Shown here: piece after piece, positions 46,260 through 59,589 of the stretch
Layout of the letters: each line of letters starts with the position of its first letter
Position numbering within the stretch: position 1 is the stretch's first letter
DNA from: Dama dama
Taxonomy: Eukaryota; Chordata; Mammalia; Artiodactyla; Cervidae
Direction: 5' to 3'
DNA: 64,000 nucleotides
Assembly (NCBI RefSeq): GCF_033118175.1
Contig: NC_083714.1
Location: forward strand, 14,942,001 to 15,006,000
Position numbers and translations under genes: made by a program
Notes under the pieces: generated by a model
What the model was told of the DNA's origin: nothing
What the model saw: the letters and a program-made list of their open reading frames with translations, nothing else
The model's database searches: none

Positions 46260-46392
46260 CCCCTGGAGTAGGAAATGGCAACCTGCTCGAGTATTCTTGC
46301 CTGGAAAATTCCATGGACAGAGGAGCCTGGCAGGCTACAGTCCATGGGGTCACAAAGAGTCAGACATGACTGAGAACACACAGCACACAACT
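46260..46392 (+). mobile_element. Bov-A SINE, truncated head, with target duplication
   Basis: CCCTGGAGTAGGAAATGGCA to GCACACAACT. The 12-bp CAGGCAAAGGTC flanks it at 46,248-46,259 and 46,393-46,404. Confidence 0.96.
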
Positions 46393-47034
46393 CAGGCAAA
46401 GGTCAATTCCCTACAAGCTGAAGGAGCTCCTACGTTTACAGAGGACGTAAAACATATTCTTATATGCATTTCTTCTATGGGTTCTGTGGGAAAAAAAATT
46501 TGGAAGGGTGCCATTTGACTTGAATTATGAAGCCAATTCATATAAATGTCAAGTAAAAGAAGTAGCAGGAAAAGATGAAAATAGGGTCTGATGAACTGTG
46601 CATAGTCTGGGATTGGCAAATCCACATGGAAGGCTGTCGCACATCATTTTGAGAGTGACTGGAAATAACACCAGTTTGATAACCCTCATTTTTCCTTTAT
46701 TCTGCTCAGACATCTTTAGCTCCTGTCTCTGAGGTTCCATTTCTCAGCTGCAATTTGAGAATGCACTGGGGGAGTCTTCACCATCTTTTACTGGTCTCTC
46801 TCATTTCCCTTCTCATAACCATAGCCTCACTGTGGTCATCTTTTATTTACTCATATTCCAAATCCTTTCATCCCTTTCTTCTCATTGTACAGTTCATTTT
46901 TACTCCTCTACAACAAGGCACATCAGGAACTTTTCAATCTTCTAGGCTGCTTTAACAATCTTATCAATAAAAACCAGGATAATAATGCTTATTGTGTGTC
47001 TGTGATAAGCCAGGAACTCTTTTCTCTCTTTCTA

Positions 47035-47090
47035 GTCTCTCACTCTCTTTCTCTCTGTCTCTCTGTCTCTCTCTCTCTCTCTCACACAAC
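47035..47090. repeat. CT microsatellite
   Basis: TCTCTCTCTCTCTCTC-rich stretch with interruptions, ending in CACACA. Confidence 0.93.
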
Positions 47091-48369
47091 CTCATCTAGT
47101 CATATTCTAATTTCTGATGGGGAAACAGAGGTTTGTTCCAGTTAGAGACAGCAAATCCTATGTCCAGGATTTGAACACAGGTCTTTCTGATTCCAAAGCC
47201 TATGTATGTTTTGGTTTGTTTTCAGTTTTTGCTACATTGCTCTTCCCTTTTCACACTTTGCTCCTGGGGCGCCTTCCTATGACAACTTTCTGACATGGGG
47301 TAGGAAGGAGGGAGAAGAGTTGTAGCAGAGAAAAAAAGAAAGAAATAGGAGCACATAGAAGCAGACACCAGAGCTTACATCCATCTTCTAGGCTTTTTAT
47401 CCTACTCGATCTAGTTAAGATTGGAAAGTGATTAGCAAGAGCTATCTTTCATTCACCCTGCCAACATTCATAGACAATGTCATGAAACAATAGCAGAGAG
47501 AGCAGCCAGCCAGGCATGTAACTACCCTCATGCCACAGAATCCTCTGAGAAGATGGTATCTGCACCCTGTCTGCCACTTCCCTCAGATATGCAGCATAAT
47601 TGCCAAGCTTGGCTTGGCACAATCTTGGCTTGCTAGTTTCTCTGAAGGCTCATGCCTGCCCATTTCCCAGTGCTTGTCTTTAAATCCTTGGCTCCCTTAG
47701 AATGGAACAAGATAAGCCCAAACAAAAGATGGTGGGTAAGGTAGCTAAGTTGAATTAACTAGATTTACAGGGACTTAAGTGTGTAGGGGAATAGGAGCTC
47801 CCAGGAGTCAAGAACAAGATAGAGGGAGTAAGTTCCCAAAGAACAAGGAGAAATTTCAGTTTCTGGCATGGGTGGCCAAGGGCAGAGTATGGTCACCAGC
47901 CTGGCAAGTTGATGCTGAGCTCTTGGACTCTGAATTCCCTTGTCTGGAGGCTGGACTGATTCCTGGAAATCAAGATGCAATCGTGTGAAAAGTGGGTGTA
48001 AGTTGCCCCAGGTACAGCGATTAAAGATTTGTCTGGGCAATGAGTTAAACAAGTCATTTACTTTCTGGGTTCAAATTCGCATGGTACAGGAAGAAAAAGG
48101 TCAGTTTGACATGTGCTTTTCACCCAGCCTTTGGCTGGAGAGTAAACTGATTTAATATTCATTCTCACTTAGCTCTGGCTTTTCCCTCCCATTTGAATCT
48201 CCACATTTGAGCTCAACTCAAAATCAAGTCTGCTGGTTTGGGTTTGAGGTCTATTTTGAAATACTGCTCACTGAAAAGAAATAATCCAGTCTACAAAAAA
48301 AAAGCCATGACAATCATTTCAGAGCCACGTTGAAAACAGCAGATGTATTTCTACAATTGTTTTCAAAGC

Positions 48370-48500
48370 ATTTTGCACTATGTGAATTCACATGACTCTC
48401 CTGATAACCCCAAGAGATGGTAGCCAGGAATTAATGGTCTCCTTTTAATCATAAGAAGAGCCTCAGAGAGTTTAGGACTTGCTGAAAGGGGATAGATAAA
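48370..48500 (-). repeat. MIR-like fragment
   Basis: ATAACCCCAAGAGATGGTAG and GCCTCAGAGAGTTTAGGACT resemble antisense MIR; weak. Confidence 0.5.
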
Positions 48501-49414
48501 CTGCTTCTTCTCAATGGATGGTGGACTTCAGGATTTGCTTACAGATTTATTTCAAAATTCCCCCAAAGTTAGCATATCACATATCACCATGACTTTTTAG
48601 TGATTGGTTCTCTGTCTTGTCTTTTCTAATTTCCTAATGTCTTGAAGAGGGAGATCTCAATATACAGTTCAGTCACTTCCTCGTTCTTTTCTCATATTGA
48701 GATGCTCAAATGTTCCTTCATTCCAGTCCAAAGACACCCTGGTTTCTTCCTACTTACACAGGGAGGTTTTCTGGAAGGCCATCCAAGTAGAACCAAGGTG
48801 GTTTCAACTTACTTCAGAACAAGGCCAAGAGACTGAGCCTGTGGTTTTCATACATTCATTCCAAAGAGCCCTTGGGCGGGGTGTGTGGATTGGTTTGGCT
48901 AATTATTTCTGCTCAGTGGGAAAGCTTTTGTCCCTCTCCCCAGACTCGTCTAATAGGGAAGCAAAAACTAAGGGCCCAAGAACAGTTTTTCACTGATTTG
49001 ATCACAAGCCTGGTTCTCAGGCCAAATTCAATCATAGGTTGTAAGACACTGTAACTTCAGATGTTGGAATTTGAATTTTAAATCAATTCCCTACAGAGTC
49101 TTGGACAGCATACAGTGGTGAATCTTTTAAATAAAGGAGAGAAGTAAGAGTCTTCCCTATAGCAAAACAAAAAATGTGTACCCATTTCTGCACTATTTTG
49201 ACACAGATCAGTTTCCTTCAAGAAGAGGACAACTGTAAGAAGACTTATAGATGTGCCAGGATTGTTTCCTCAGACTTGATAATGCTGACAATATTTATTT
49301 CCAGTTGAAGGTGGTTTTGCTGAGAACATGTTTCTGGTGGAGCAAGCCTGTTGTCAACACTCCCAGTTTTATGGGGCAGGAACTAGAAAAAAACTATACT
49401 GCCCTTAATCTGTG

Positions 49415-49690
49415 GAAAGAATATATGCTTTGGAATCAGTCAGGGTTTTAAACCCTGGCTTAGCCATTTCTTAGATGTGTGACCTCAGGTGGAACCTACC
49501 TTCTGTGAGTCTGTTTCCTCATCTGTAACATTTGAATAAAAATAATGCCGATGCCAATTCTTATTCTTTTGAGCATTACATGACATACTACATAGAAAAC
49601 GCTTAGCCAAGTGCCTTAGCAGATAGAGAGGGCTCAATAATGACATGTTCCATTGCTATTACTACTGCCACTACTAGAAATGGAAGGAAC
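49415..49690 (+). repeat. MIR SINE
   Basis: TTTAAACCCTGGCTTAGCCA, TTAGATGTGTGACCTCAGGT, TCTGTTTCCTCATCTGTAAC and a GAGGGCTCAATAATGACATG end. Nearly full length. Confidence 0.88.
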
Positions 49691-50354
49691 TGAAGCATTG
49701 AGTTAGGAAATCCCCTTCCATGGTGGGTGATTCATCAACTTATGGAGGCTGAGGACTAATTCTTTGGCTAGCAGGTCAGACATTAGAAGACTGAAGTTTT
49801 CCTGAGTGAAGCCCATTATTTTTTATTTTTGCATGTTATGGCCATGCTCCCCAAAGCAGAGCACTTGGTTCTCGACTGTCTCAGCAGTACCATGGGGGTG
49901 GGATGGTCAATGAACTCCATGTGGAACCAATGAAGGTATCGGAGCAGGTAAGTTATACAATGGCTATGCTTTAGGATGAAAAATGTGGTGTCACCACAGC
50001 AAATGCGTAAGTGGATAGAGATTTGAAGCAGAGATGCTATCTAAGAGTATGTTGAGCAATTCAGGCATCAGGTGATGAGGGAAAGGAAGAGATTTTTTGT
50101 GAGAAAGGTGAAGATGGTTCAAAGGTTCAACAACAACAGGAAGAGGATATGGTAGACATAAAGGATTGAAGAGTGGGAAGAGTCAAAGATAATGCCAAGG
50201 TGCTGGGTCTAGGGAATAGAATTGATTCTATTGTCAGGGAGTTGGGGAAGGGAAATATTTTTGATTTGTAGACACATTGCATTTGGCACATGGAGGCAGA
50301 ATTGTCTGGTCAGCATTCATGGCGCTGATATCCAGAAGGAAGGTGGGGGCTGGA

Positions 50355-50600
50355 GATGTAGATTTAATGGCAGCCTGTCTGTACCTCAGTGTGCTATATT
50401 CATTACCACCTCTGCTCTTTTGTTCATGTTTTCTCTGCTGCCAGAAATAGCCACTTCTTTATCAACTGAAATCTTCCTTCAAGCCCCAGTTCTTTCAGGA
50501 AGCCTTAACACCCTAGCCCACAGTAAACTCACTTTCCCACAAACTCCAATACTTCCAACAGCACTTACTGCCTGTGTCTCTCATGCACTTGGCATCCAAA
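50355..50600 (+). repeat. L2 3' region fragment
   Basis: CTTCCTTCAAGCCCCAGTTC, TTTCAGGAAGCCTTAACACC match sense L2. Confidence 0.65.
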
Positions 50601-50634
50601 CAAATCATTATCATTAAGTCTCATTTTCAGCACC

Positions 50635-50865
50635 ACAGTTCAATGGTTAAATTGTAGAGTGTGGAGCCAGATTGCCTGGGTTCAAACCCCAGCTCTACTA
50701 CTTACTAGCTGTGTGGTCCTGGGTAGGTCTGTCCACTTCCATATGCCCTAGTTTCTTCATGTGCCAGATGGGGCTAATAGCTACCTCATAAGGTTGTTGT
50801 AGGAATTAAATTAGTTAATACATGTAAAATGATTAGAATGGTTGCTTGGCACATAACTATATAAG
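50635..50865 (+). repeat. MIR SINE, nearly full length
   Basis: GTGGAGCCAGATTGCCTGGG, TACTTACTAGCTGTGTGGTC, CTCATAAGGTTGTTGTAGGA, GCTTGGCACATAACTATATA: the best MIR copy in the window. Confidence 0.93.
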
Positions 50866-51741
50866 TATTTGTAAATAAAAATTTTTATACTCCACCAAAA
50901 ATTTGGAGAATCACTGTATTTAAACACAAATCCCAGGGTGCAACAGGTTGCTAGGACTCCTACTGCAGGGACATGGGTCAACACCACTACATCCCATGGT
51001 CTACGGTGTGCTCAGGGCCCCCATTATACTGCTTCTCCAACCATTTCCTAAGCAGTGGAAAAGATGCCTTAGATACAGGACAGTTTTTCCACTTCAACTA
51101 GACATAAGCTGTGGTGTTAGAAAGAACCAGAATGGGGGAGGAGGTAAGGGAAGTTTTTTCTCTTCCTATGGCTTCACCAAGGGCACAGACAAAGGGCAAC
51201 ACTTACCCTTGGATGGACAGGAGGGGAGCTGATGGAGGGTCTATGATAGGCACTGGAAACAAAGGTGCTTAGTTTATGGCTGTGTTCTATGCTGCACAAA
51301 GATGATGTCACACATACCACCCCCACCCCTGCCTCCCTACAGCCCTTTTCTGAAAGCTTAGGAAGGTAGAAGGAGCAGAGAGGCAAGGGCCATCCAAGAA
51401 AGACTGTTTATTCACCACTCTGGAGCTTCTACACCCTGCCTCAAGGACAAGGCAAGGATTGTTTGCATGGGAGTCAGGAGAGCTGAGCTCTCATTCTTGA
51501 GTAGTAAATAGATATTGGGAAGACTGCAAGATTTACTGAACCTCTTTATATCTTAGTTCTCCAATCTAAAAAAAAACAACTGGATAATTTTCTTTTCCCA
51601 ACTTAATTTATGGTGCTATTATGAGTGACAACTGAGATGATGGATTTGGAAATATTTTGCAAAGTGCAGAGCATTTACGTCATGTAAAAGATCATTATCT
51701 TGAACTTCTCTCAGATGCAGAAGAAGGATATTGTGTGTTGA

Positions 51742-51875
51742 AGACCTTCTGGAGAAGGAAATGGCAACCTACTCCAGTATCCTTGCCTGGAAAATTCCAT
51801 GGACAGAGGAGCCTGGCAAGGCAGGTTATAGTCCATGGGGTTGCAAAGAGTCGGACATGACTGGGCAACTGAGCC
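51742..51875 (+). mobile_element. Bov-A SINE, truncated head
   Basis: GGAGAAGGAAATGGCAACCT to CATGACTGGGCAACTGAGCC, with a small duplication (GGCAAGGCAGG) inside. Confidence 0.94.
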
Positions 51876-52140
51876 CATAGTCACATGTGGCAAGTGAGCA
51901 TTTGAAGTGTGGCTAGTCAATTGAGGTGTACTGTAAGTATAAAATACAATCCCATTTCAATGAATGTAAAATATCTCAATAATTTGTTACATTGGTTACA
52001 TGACAAAATGATAAGATTTTGGATGTATTAAATAAAATAAATTATCAAAACTAATTTCACCTGTTTCTTTGATCTTAACTGTGGCTATTAGAAAATTTTA
52101 AATTACATACAAAGCTTGCATTTTATTTTTATTGGACTGA
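51876..52140 (+). repeat. hAT-type DNA transposon remnant
   Basis: AGTCACATGTGGCAAGTGAG, GTGTACTGTAAGTATAAAAT, TCACCTGTTTCTTTGATCTT and a TTTATTTTTATTGGACTGAG end match a widespread mammalian hAT element. The SINE sits directly at its left end. Confidence 0.75.
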
Positions 52141-52590
52141 GTTGGTACATCCAGACAGTCACATTCAGGACGGTCAGAGCATTCGGTTTCCTCCAGCTTA
52201 GGCAACCCAAAGCAGCCTGTTTAGTTCAGAAGAGAAGGACTCCTGGATACAATACTCCCATGGACATCCTCCTTCCAACCTGGCTGTTTTGTGGTCCTTG
52301 ACCTCCCCTTTTAAAAGATGTATATTTTGGTAGAGAAGACATTCATTCTTGGGAATTTGGGAACAGGGAAGATTTGACTTTCAGGAATAGGTGCTCATAG
52401 GTTGGGAGACGAAGGGTGGGGAACATTGGGTTGCTACAACAATGACTTACTGCTGAAGAATAGCAAACCAATTATCACATTACAATCCTCTCAGCCTACC
52501 AGGGTGGGTAATTAGCTGTTTTGGAGGCTCCTCAAAAAAAGAAAGAAAAAGAAAAGATTCCTTCCCAGCATCTGGCTGAATTTGTCCTTT

Positions 52591-52616
52591 TAATTCAATT
52601 CAATTCAATCCAATTG
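52591..52616. repeat. Short tandem repeat (TTCAA)n
   Basis: AATTCAATTCAATTCAATCC: pentamer repeat, about four units. Confidence 0.92.
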
Positions 52617-53218
52617 GGAGGTAGTTGCATAAAGAGAGAAATTAACACATTAAAGACTGAAATAAAAATAGAGAGAGATGTGCAGAAACATCTTCCTTTA
52701 GTTCTTAAGCCAGGCTTACCTTTGCCCATCAAACGGCAAGTCCTGGGTTAATCAAAATGGAGTACTGCATAAACTTCCTTCACACATTCCACAGGAATCC
52801 TCTGGGCTCAGGTTTCACCTGCTTTCCACACAGTCCTTTGCCCTACTTTAAAGACAAGCTTGGCTAATGGGACTTATATTCTCAGAGTCCATCAGCTCTG
52901 CCCAGCGAGAATGAGAGCTCCTTAATAGCTATATTATATAGACAATCAAATTTTTCCTTAACTCAAGTTTAGGCTTAGCAACAGACATCCCATTTGGGGC
53001 AATACTGCCATCAGTATTGGCAGGCAGGAGTGGGGACTGAACTCGAGGGGAATAAAGTAGAAAGATTTTGATTTATTCATGGGCAGAAGAGGAAAGAGAC
53101 AACTTAAACACTAAGGAACAAAGAATCAAATTATGATGCAAATTACAGACTAAATAGCATCAATTTATTAAACCTCAATTCAAACTGAACTCAGATATTA
53201 ACTGAATCATGAATTGGA

Positions 53219-53220
<2 letters not shown>

Positions 53221-53254
<34 letters not shown>

Positions 53255-53272
53255 GTGTGTGTGTGTATGTGT
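53221..53272. repeat. AC/GT microsatellite with palindrome
   Basis: Fifteen AC units, then ATAT and GT units. Positions 53,239-53,266 are a perfect 28-bp self-complementary palindrome. Confidence 0.97.
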
Positions 53273-53639
53273 TTGTAAAGCTAGAAAACTTGTTCAAACC
53301 AAACTCAAACCTACATATTTTCTAATGAACTAGAACATCAAAACATTCCTTTAACTGAACCTGAAATGAGCCAATGTTCCATTTGGTTTGAATCCCGACT
53401 AAAGAGGAACATTTTTGGCTTTCATTTGCCATCAAAGGAAGGTAGTTAAAATTCCCTGGAAATGGCCTATCTTCCACAACCTTTAGTTACTCAGGCTAAA
53501 TGAAGAAATGTGGATCCATCCACAAGTCTCAGATCCAAGACAGACTGACAGAGAACAGAAACAGGGCAGTATTACCAAGTCCTAAAAAAGAACAAAGAAT
53601 TTCAGCCCCACCCAATGCCATTATTAAGTAAGTAAGTGT

Positions 53640-53825
53640 TAGTCGCTCAACTGTGACCAACTCTTTGCAACCCCATGAACTGTAGCCTGCCAGGCTCCTC
53701 TGTCCGTAGAATTCTCTAAGCAAGAACACTGGAGTGGGTAGCCATTCCCTTCTCCAGGGGATCTTCCTGACCCAGGGATCAAACCCAGGTCTACTGCATT
53801 GCAGACAGTTTCTTTACATCTAAGC
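53640..53825 (-). mobile_element. Bov-tA SINE
   Basis: Minus-orientation copy: TTAGTCGCTCAACTGTGACC, AGAACACTGGAGTGGGTAGC, GGGATCAAACCCAGGTCTAC. GTAAGTAAGTG repeats precede it. Confidence 0.93.
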
Positions 53826-54014
53826 CCCTAAATTAATCTGTATATGTTTCTTGCTGACAGCTCAGAAAACCTTGATGCTTTATGAAAAACTGTGTATTGT
53901 GTATAGCTCATCCTTCTTATTATCTAATTCTGTGGAATCTGTTTTACAACTCTTGAAATAACTGACAACCATGGAGAACGATTTTTGTCTAGATGTGCAA
54001 GTTCTGTCTTATCC

Positions 54015-54095
54015 AAAATGGGAACCAAGTCTTAGAGAAGGGAAGAAACTTGAACCAAGTCACAAAGCTGGGAAGTGGTGGAGTTGGGTTTTCCT
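54015..54095 (-). repeat. MIR-like fragment
   Basis: AAGAAACTTGAACCAAGTCA and CAAAGCTGGGAAGTGGTGGA resemble antisense MIR. Confidence 0.6.
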
Positions 54096-54954
54096 AGAGG
54101 GATGTCTCTCTTTCCTCTTCCATATCCTATCCCCCTACACCTCCCAGCTTGGAATGGTCCTGAGTGAGGAGGTGGTGGAAAAGGGAAAATGGGTATGTCA
54201 ACTTTACCTGAAGTACTGGTTTGCCTGAGATTGGCTTTATCCCTGTGGAATGTTCACTGAGTGGATGTCCTAGTCTTGACCCTAAACTCCCTTTTACCCT
54301 TTGGGGCTGAAAGCATGTGGAGGCCCTAAATACATCATCTAAGATGAGCTCAAATGTTCTGAAAATTGCCAGAACATGAAGGCTGGCTAGACTAGAGTTT
54401 GACTTCACTTATGTTCATGAACTATCTGAAATGAAGATTTAAATTCTCTCTACTGAGGATACCACTTTAGATATTTTTTTACCGGTAAGAAACAGGGGCT
54501 GTTAGTAATTCTGATGCCAAGTAAGGTCCCATTTTCCTACCTCAAATTGGTTACTTTGTTTATCTTGTTTGTGTGAGTGTATCCTCATTCATTCTCTTTA
54601 GCAAGGGAGTTCTGAAAGAACTCAGAGTTCAAGACCTAAGAATAGGTCTTGCCTGCCTAAGCCTACCTTGGGATCTGTTAAAACTCAATTTAATATATGT
54701 TCATTGAGTCCTAAATGCATTCCTTCTTTGTCTCCAACACATTAGACTCAGTGAGGTGCATATATTTCAGAAGGGAAATTCTGTAGGTAGCATGCTGGAG
54801 ATCAATTATTTGACGTATGTGTAAACTGTGTTTAATTACAGGTGGTCATATTCATGTGTGCTGGGTAACCCAATTGGATACAGTCTGCAAAGAGAATCTA
54901 CTTACTTCAAACTTTTGCCACCCCAGCCTTTCTAACTAATGGATTATGTGATGG

Positions 54955-55402
54955 CTTAAGAACATGCCCACAAATTCTCAGATATCCTTCCCTTCAAGAA
55001 ACGGAGGCTGCAACTCCTTCCTTGAAGGTGGGCTGGTCTTAGTGACTGCTTCCAATAAAAAGGCTAAGACAGAAGTGACAGTGCATGGCTTTGGAGAGCA
55101 GATCATAAAAGGCACTACATCTTCTTTCTTCTTCATTCTCTTGAATCACTGTCTGGAAGAAGATCCTGCCAATGGCCATCTTGGAAGTTAATTCTACTAT
55201 CCCAGTTGTGTTTTCAGATGACTGCATCCCGTACTGACACCTTGACCTCAACCACATGACAACTACGTGAAAGATCCTGAACCACCCAGCTAAACCACCC
55301 CAGAGTTCCTGACTCACAGAAAATGTGAGATAAAAAAAGTTTGTTGTTTTTATGTAGTATGTTTTAGGGTGTTTTTTTTTTATAGCAAGAGATAAGTAAT
55401 AC
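54955..55402 (+). repeat. MLT1-type MaLR LTR (solo)
   Basis: A decayed solo LTR of the ERVL-MaLR group: TCAGATATCCTTCCCTTCAA, GTGGGCTGGTCTTAGTGACT, GATCATAAAAGGCACTACAT, TCAGATGACTGCATCCCGTA and a GAGATAAGTAATAC end. No internal retroviral genes are present. It is in the opposite orientation to DCX. Confidence 0.8.
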
Positions 55403-55483
55403 AGGTTAAAAATCCCAGAAATAGCCAGTGATACTCTGAAAAAGTGATTAGCTAAGCGATTATTGCCAGATTTTATGAATCTT

Positions 55484-55611
55484 TTTTATTTATGTATTTA
55501 TTTGGCTATACTGCATGGCATGTGGGATCTTAGTTTCCTGACCAGGGATTGAACCAGTGCCCCCTGCAGTGGAAGGGCAGAGTCTTGACCACTGGACCAC
55601 CAGGGAAGTCC
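55484..55611 (-). mobile_element. CHR-type SINE, short
   Basis: Minus-orientation copy: GGCTATACTGCATGGCATGT, GGGATTGAACCAGTGCCCCC, ACTGGACCACCAGGGAAGTC. The 18-bp target duplication starting CCAGATTTTATGAATC (55,466-55,483) and CCAGACTTCATGAATC (55,612-55,629) has two mismatches. Confidence 0.92.
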
Positions 55612-55829
55612 CCAGACTTCATGAATCTTGATCAAGTGTTTCAAGTCCATTTTTGTTTTTCGCAAGGCCCTGCTTAGAACCTGTACAAACAATTTCATTC
55701 TCAATCCAAGTGTTAAAATCTAGGTCTTTGTAGTTTGAGCGATATGAATTTGCTTACATAGTTTCATGTGCTATTCTTATGTTTAACCAAAAATATCATG
55801 AAATAGCTGCATTTTAAAAAATTCCTTCA

Positions 55830-56040
55830 GCAAGTATTACCTACATGTCTACTGGGTTTCTAGTACCATGCAGGGTGAAATAGGTGAAATTTGTGCATCT
55901 ATTCATTTACAAACACTATTAACATCTACTAGGACAAAGGTACTGTGCTCAGCACTAAGGATACAAAAATGAATGTGACACCTTGCCCTTGAGGGACCCA
56001 GGATTTAGTTGAGGAAGTAAATACAAGCAAATACATACTT
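55830..56040 (-). repeat. L2 3' end fragments
   Basis: TTCAGCAAGTATTACCTACA, then CTACTAGGACAAAGGTACTG and CAGCACTAAGGATACAAAAA: antisense L2, perhaps two pieces. Confidence 0.6.
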
Positions 56041-57370
56041 TACAACACAGTTGTGACTATTACCCCAGAGATATGAACAACATGCTATGATATTGTGGAA
56101 AATGGAACAACTATTTCTACTTGAGGTATTGACGGGTTAATAGTTTTCAAGCAAAGAAGAGTGGTGGGTTTGAGGGATGGCATTCCAGGTGCAGGAGAAC
56201 AGGGTATGCAAAGACATGAAGGTATGAAAAGCCTGAGTTGCCTCTTCACAGTTGGGTTCCTTCTTCCTGAGAATAAAGAGATGCCCAGTGATAGGCATGG
56301 TAGGATGAGGCCAGCAGGGCCAGCTGTTTTTCTAGGCCATGGACATTTCAAAGCCAACAGGTTGCTCAAGCTGCCTCAAATTGAAGATATGATAAGGAGT
56401 GCTTTTGCTCTCTGCCCCAAGGCTCTCTGGCTAGAAGAATTCTCATGGTGAACCCTAAGCCTTGGGAGGATAAATGTGTAAGTCTTCTGGATCATAGAAT
56501 TTATTATCCATGAAGAGTTCAAATTGTCAGTGCATGAGTCTACTGAGCTTCTAAACTTGGACTTTTGTGGCCCTTTTGCTTTTTAGATCAGTGCCACTGA
56601 AAATGTGGGTGCAAGGCCTTGCAACAGAATGTAAACCAACACACTGCTGCCTTTATCAGTAAAATCATGCTATGAAAAAAGAGCTGGCTGAAGTAAATGG
56701 TTTTCTCAGTGGCATGATTTACATTTGGCACCAGCTGCAGTCTCTTCATAGACTGATAAATAGCTCATGCGTCAGCAGTGATCCCTAGACCCCTAGATCA
56801 CATTTTTTACATCATGCACTATCCACTAAATAAAATCCTATATATCAAATCTCATTATTTCCTTTGGGAACCTGACCTATATGTCCTTTACTCCTGTGAG
56901 AATGATGCAGTTTATTTTGTTTCCCTTTTTGTTTTGACTTCTAAAAAATTCAAAGTTATATTTAAAGCTCAAGGGCATCTACCATGTTGACACTTTGAGG
57001 TAAGTAGCTTTTTTTTAACCTTCTTGTTTTTGATTCTGATTTTCTATCCCAAATTTATGTTTGACTTGATTATATCACTGATGCATTTGCTGGATGACGT
57101 TGAGAATAATGGCAAGAGAACCATAACAAACAGCATTACGGCAAGCATGGCAAGTGGGCCAGATTTCTGGTCTGTACCCATTTGAGTAGAATCAGGGTTG
57201 TAGCTGTATCTCCATGATGCCAAACAAATTGAACTGGTTAGTCTCTGAATGGATAGAATTGGTCTCATGGAGACACAGTGGTGTTCATGAGGAACTCATT
57301 CCTCTGCATGCAGAGGGTACTGGCCTCCATAAATGAAGTCAGCGTGCACAGTTAGGAGAAGAGCACTCAC

Positions 57371-57508
57371 CGTCTTGGTCGTTACCTGAGTCAGCTGGAG
57401 ACTTGCTCCGGCGCATGGGGCCAGGGCTCTTGGCTGAACTCTTCTGAGGTGTTGGGGATGCCTTGGGGCCAGCTGTGGCTGATGGGTTTCCCTTCATGAC
57501 TCGGCATT
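57371..57508 (-). CDS. DCX: Doublecortin, Ser/Pro-rich exon with alternative donor
   Basis: This 138-nt exon completes the split Glu codon (G|AA), continues with CRVMKGNPSATAGPKASPTP, and ends in SPADSGNDQD plus the first base of an Ala codon. It is the start of the Ser/Pro-rich C-terminal region, which regulates doublecortin by phosphorylation. By count, the SP motif in AKSPGP is Ser297, the reported CDK5 site. The acceptor is CCACCAG|AATG. The donor at 57371 is G|GTGAGT. A second donor, G|GTAACG, lies 15 nt upstream and would end the exon at 57386, dropping GNDQD without changing frame. Residue 293 is Ser where I recall Thr in human. Reading through the donor would add GECSSPNCAR and then a stop. 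Confidence 0.96.

Positions 57509-59589
<2,081 letters not shown>

Larger units (their letters stand above)
42679..57370 (-). other. DCX: DCX intron
   Basis: A 14.7-kb phase-1 intron with GT-AG ends. It holds purine-rich tracts (43,258-43,915), an L1M 3' end, two Bov-tA-type SINEs in plus and one in minus orientation, MIR and L2 fragments, a hAT remnant, an MLT1 LTR and a minus-strand CHR-type SINE. Stretches without a named feature, such as 44,780-46,240, 47,210-48,370 and 56,040-57,370, look like ordinary single-copy intron DNA. Confidence 0.9.

Noticed and set aside
54955..55402. A complete endogenous retrovirus around the MLT1 LTR
   Set aside because: Only one decayed LTR is visible. There are no gag- or pol-like frames and no partner LTR.
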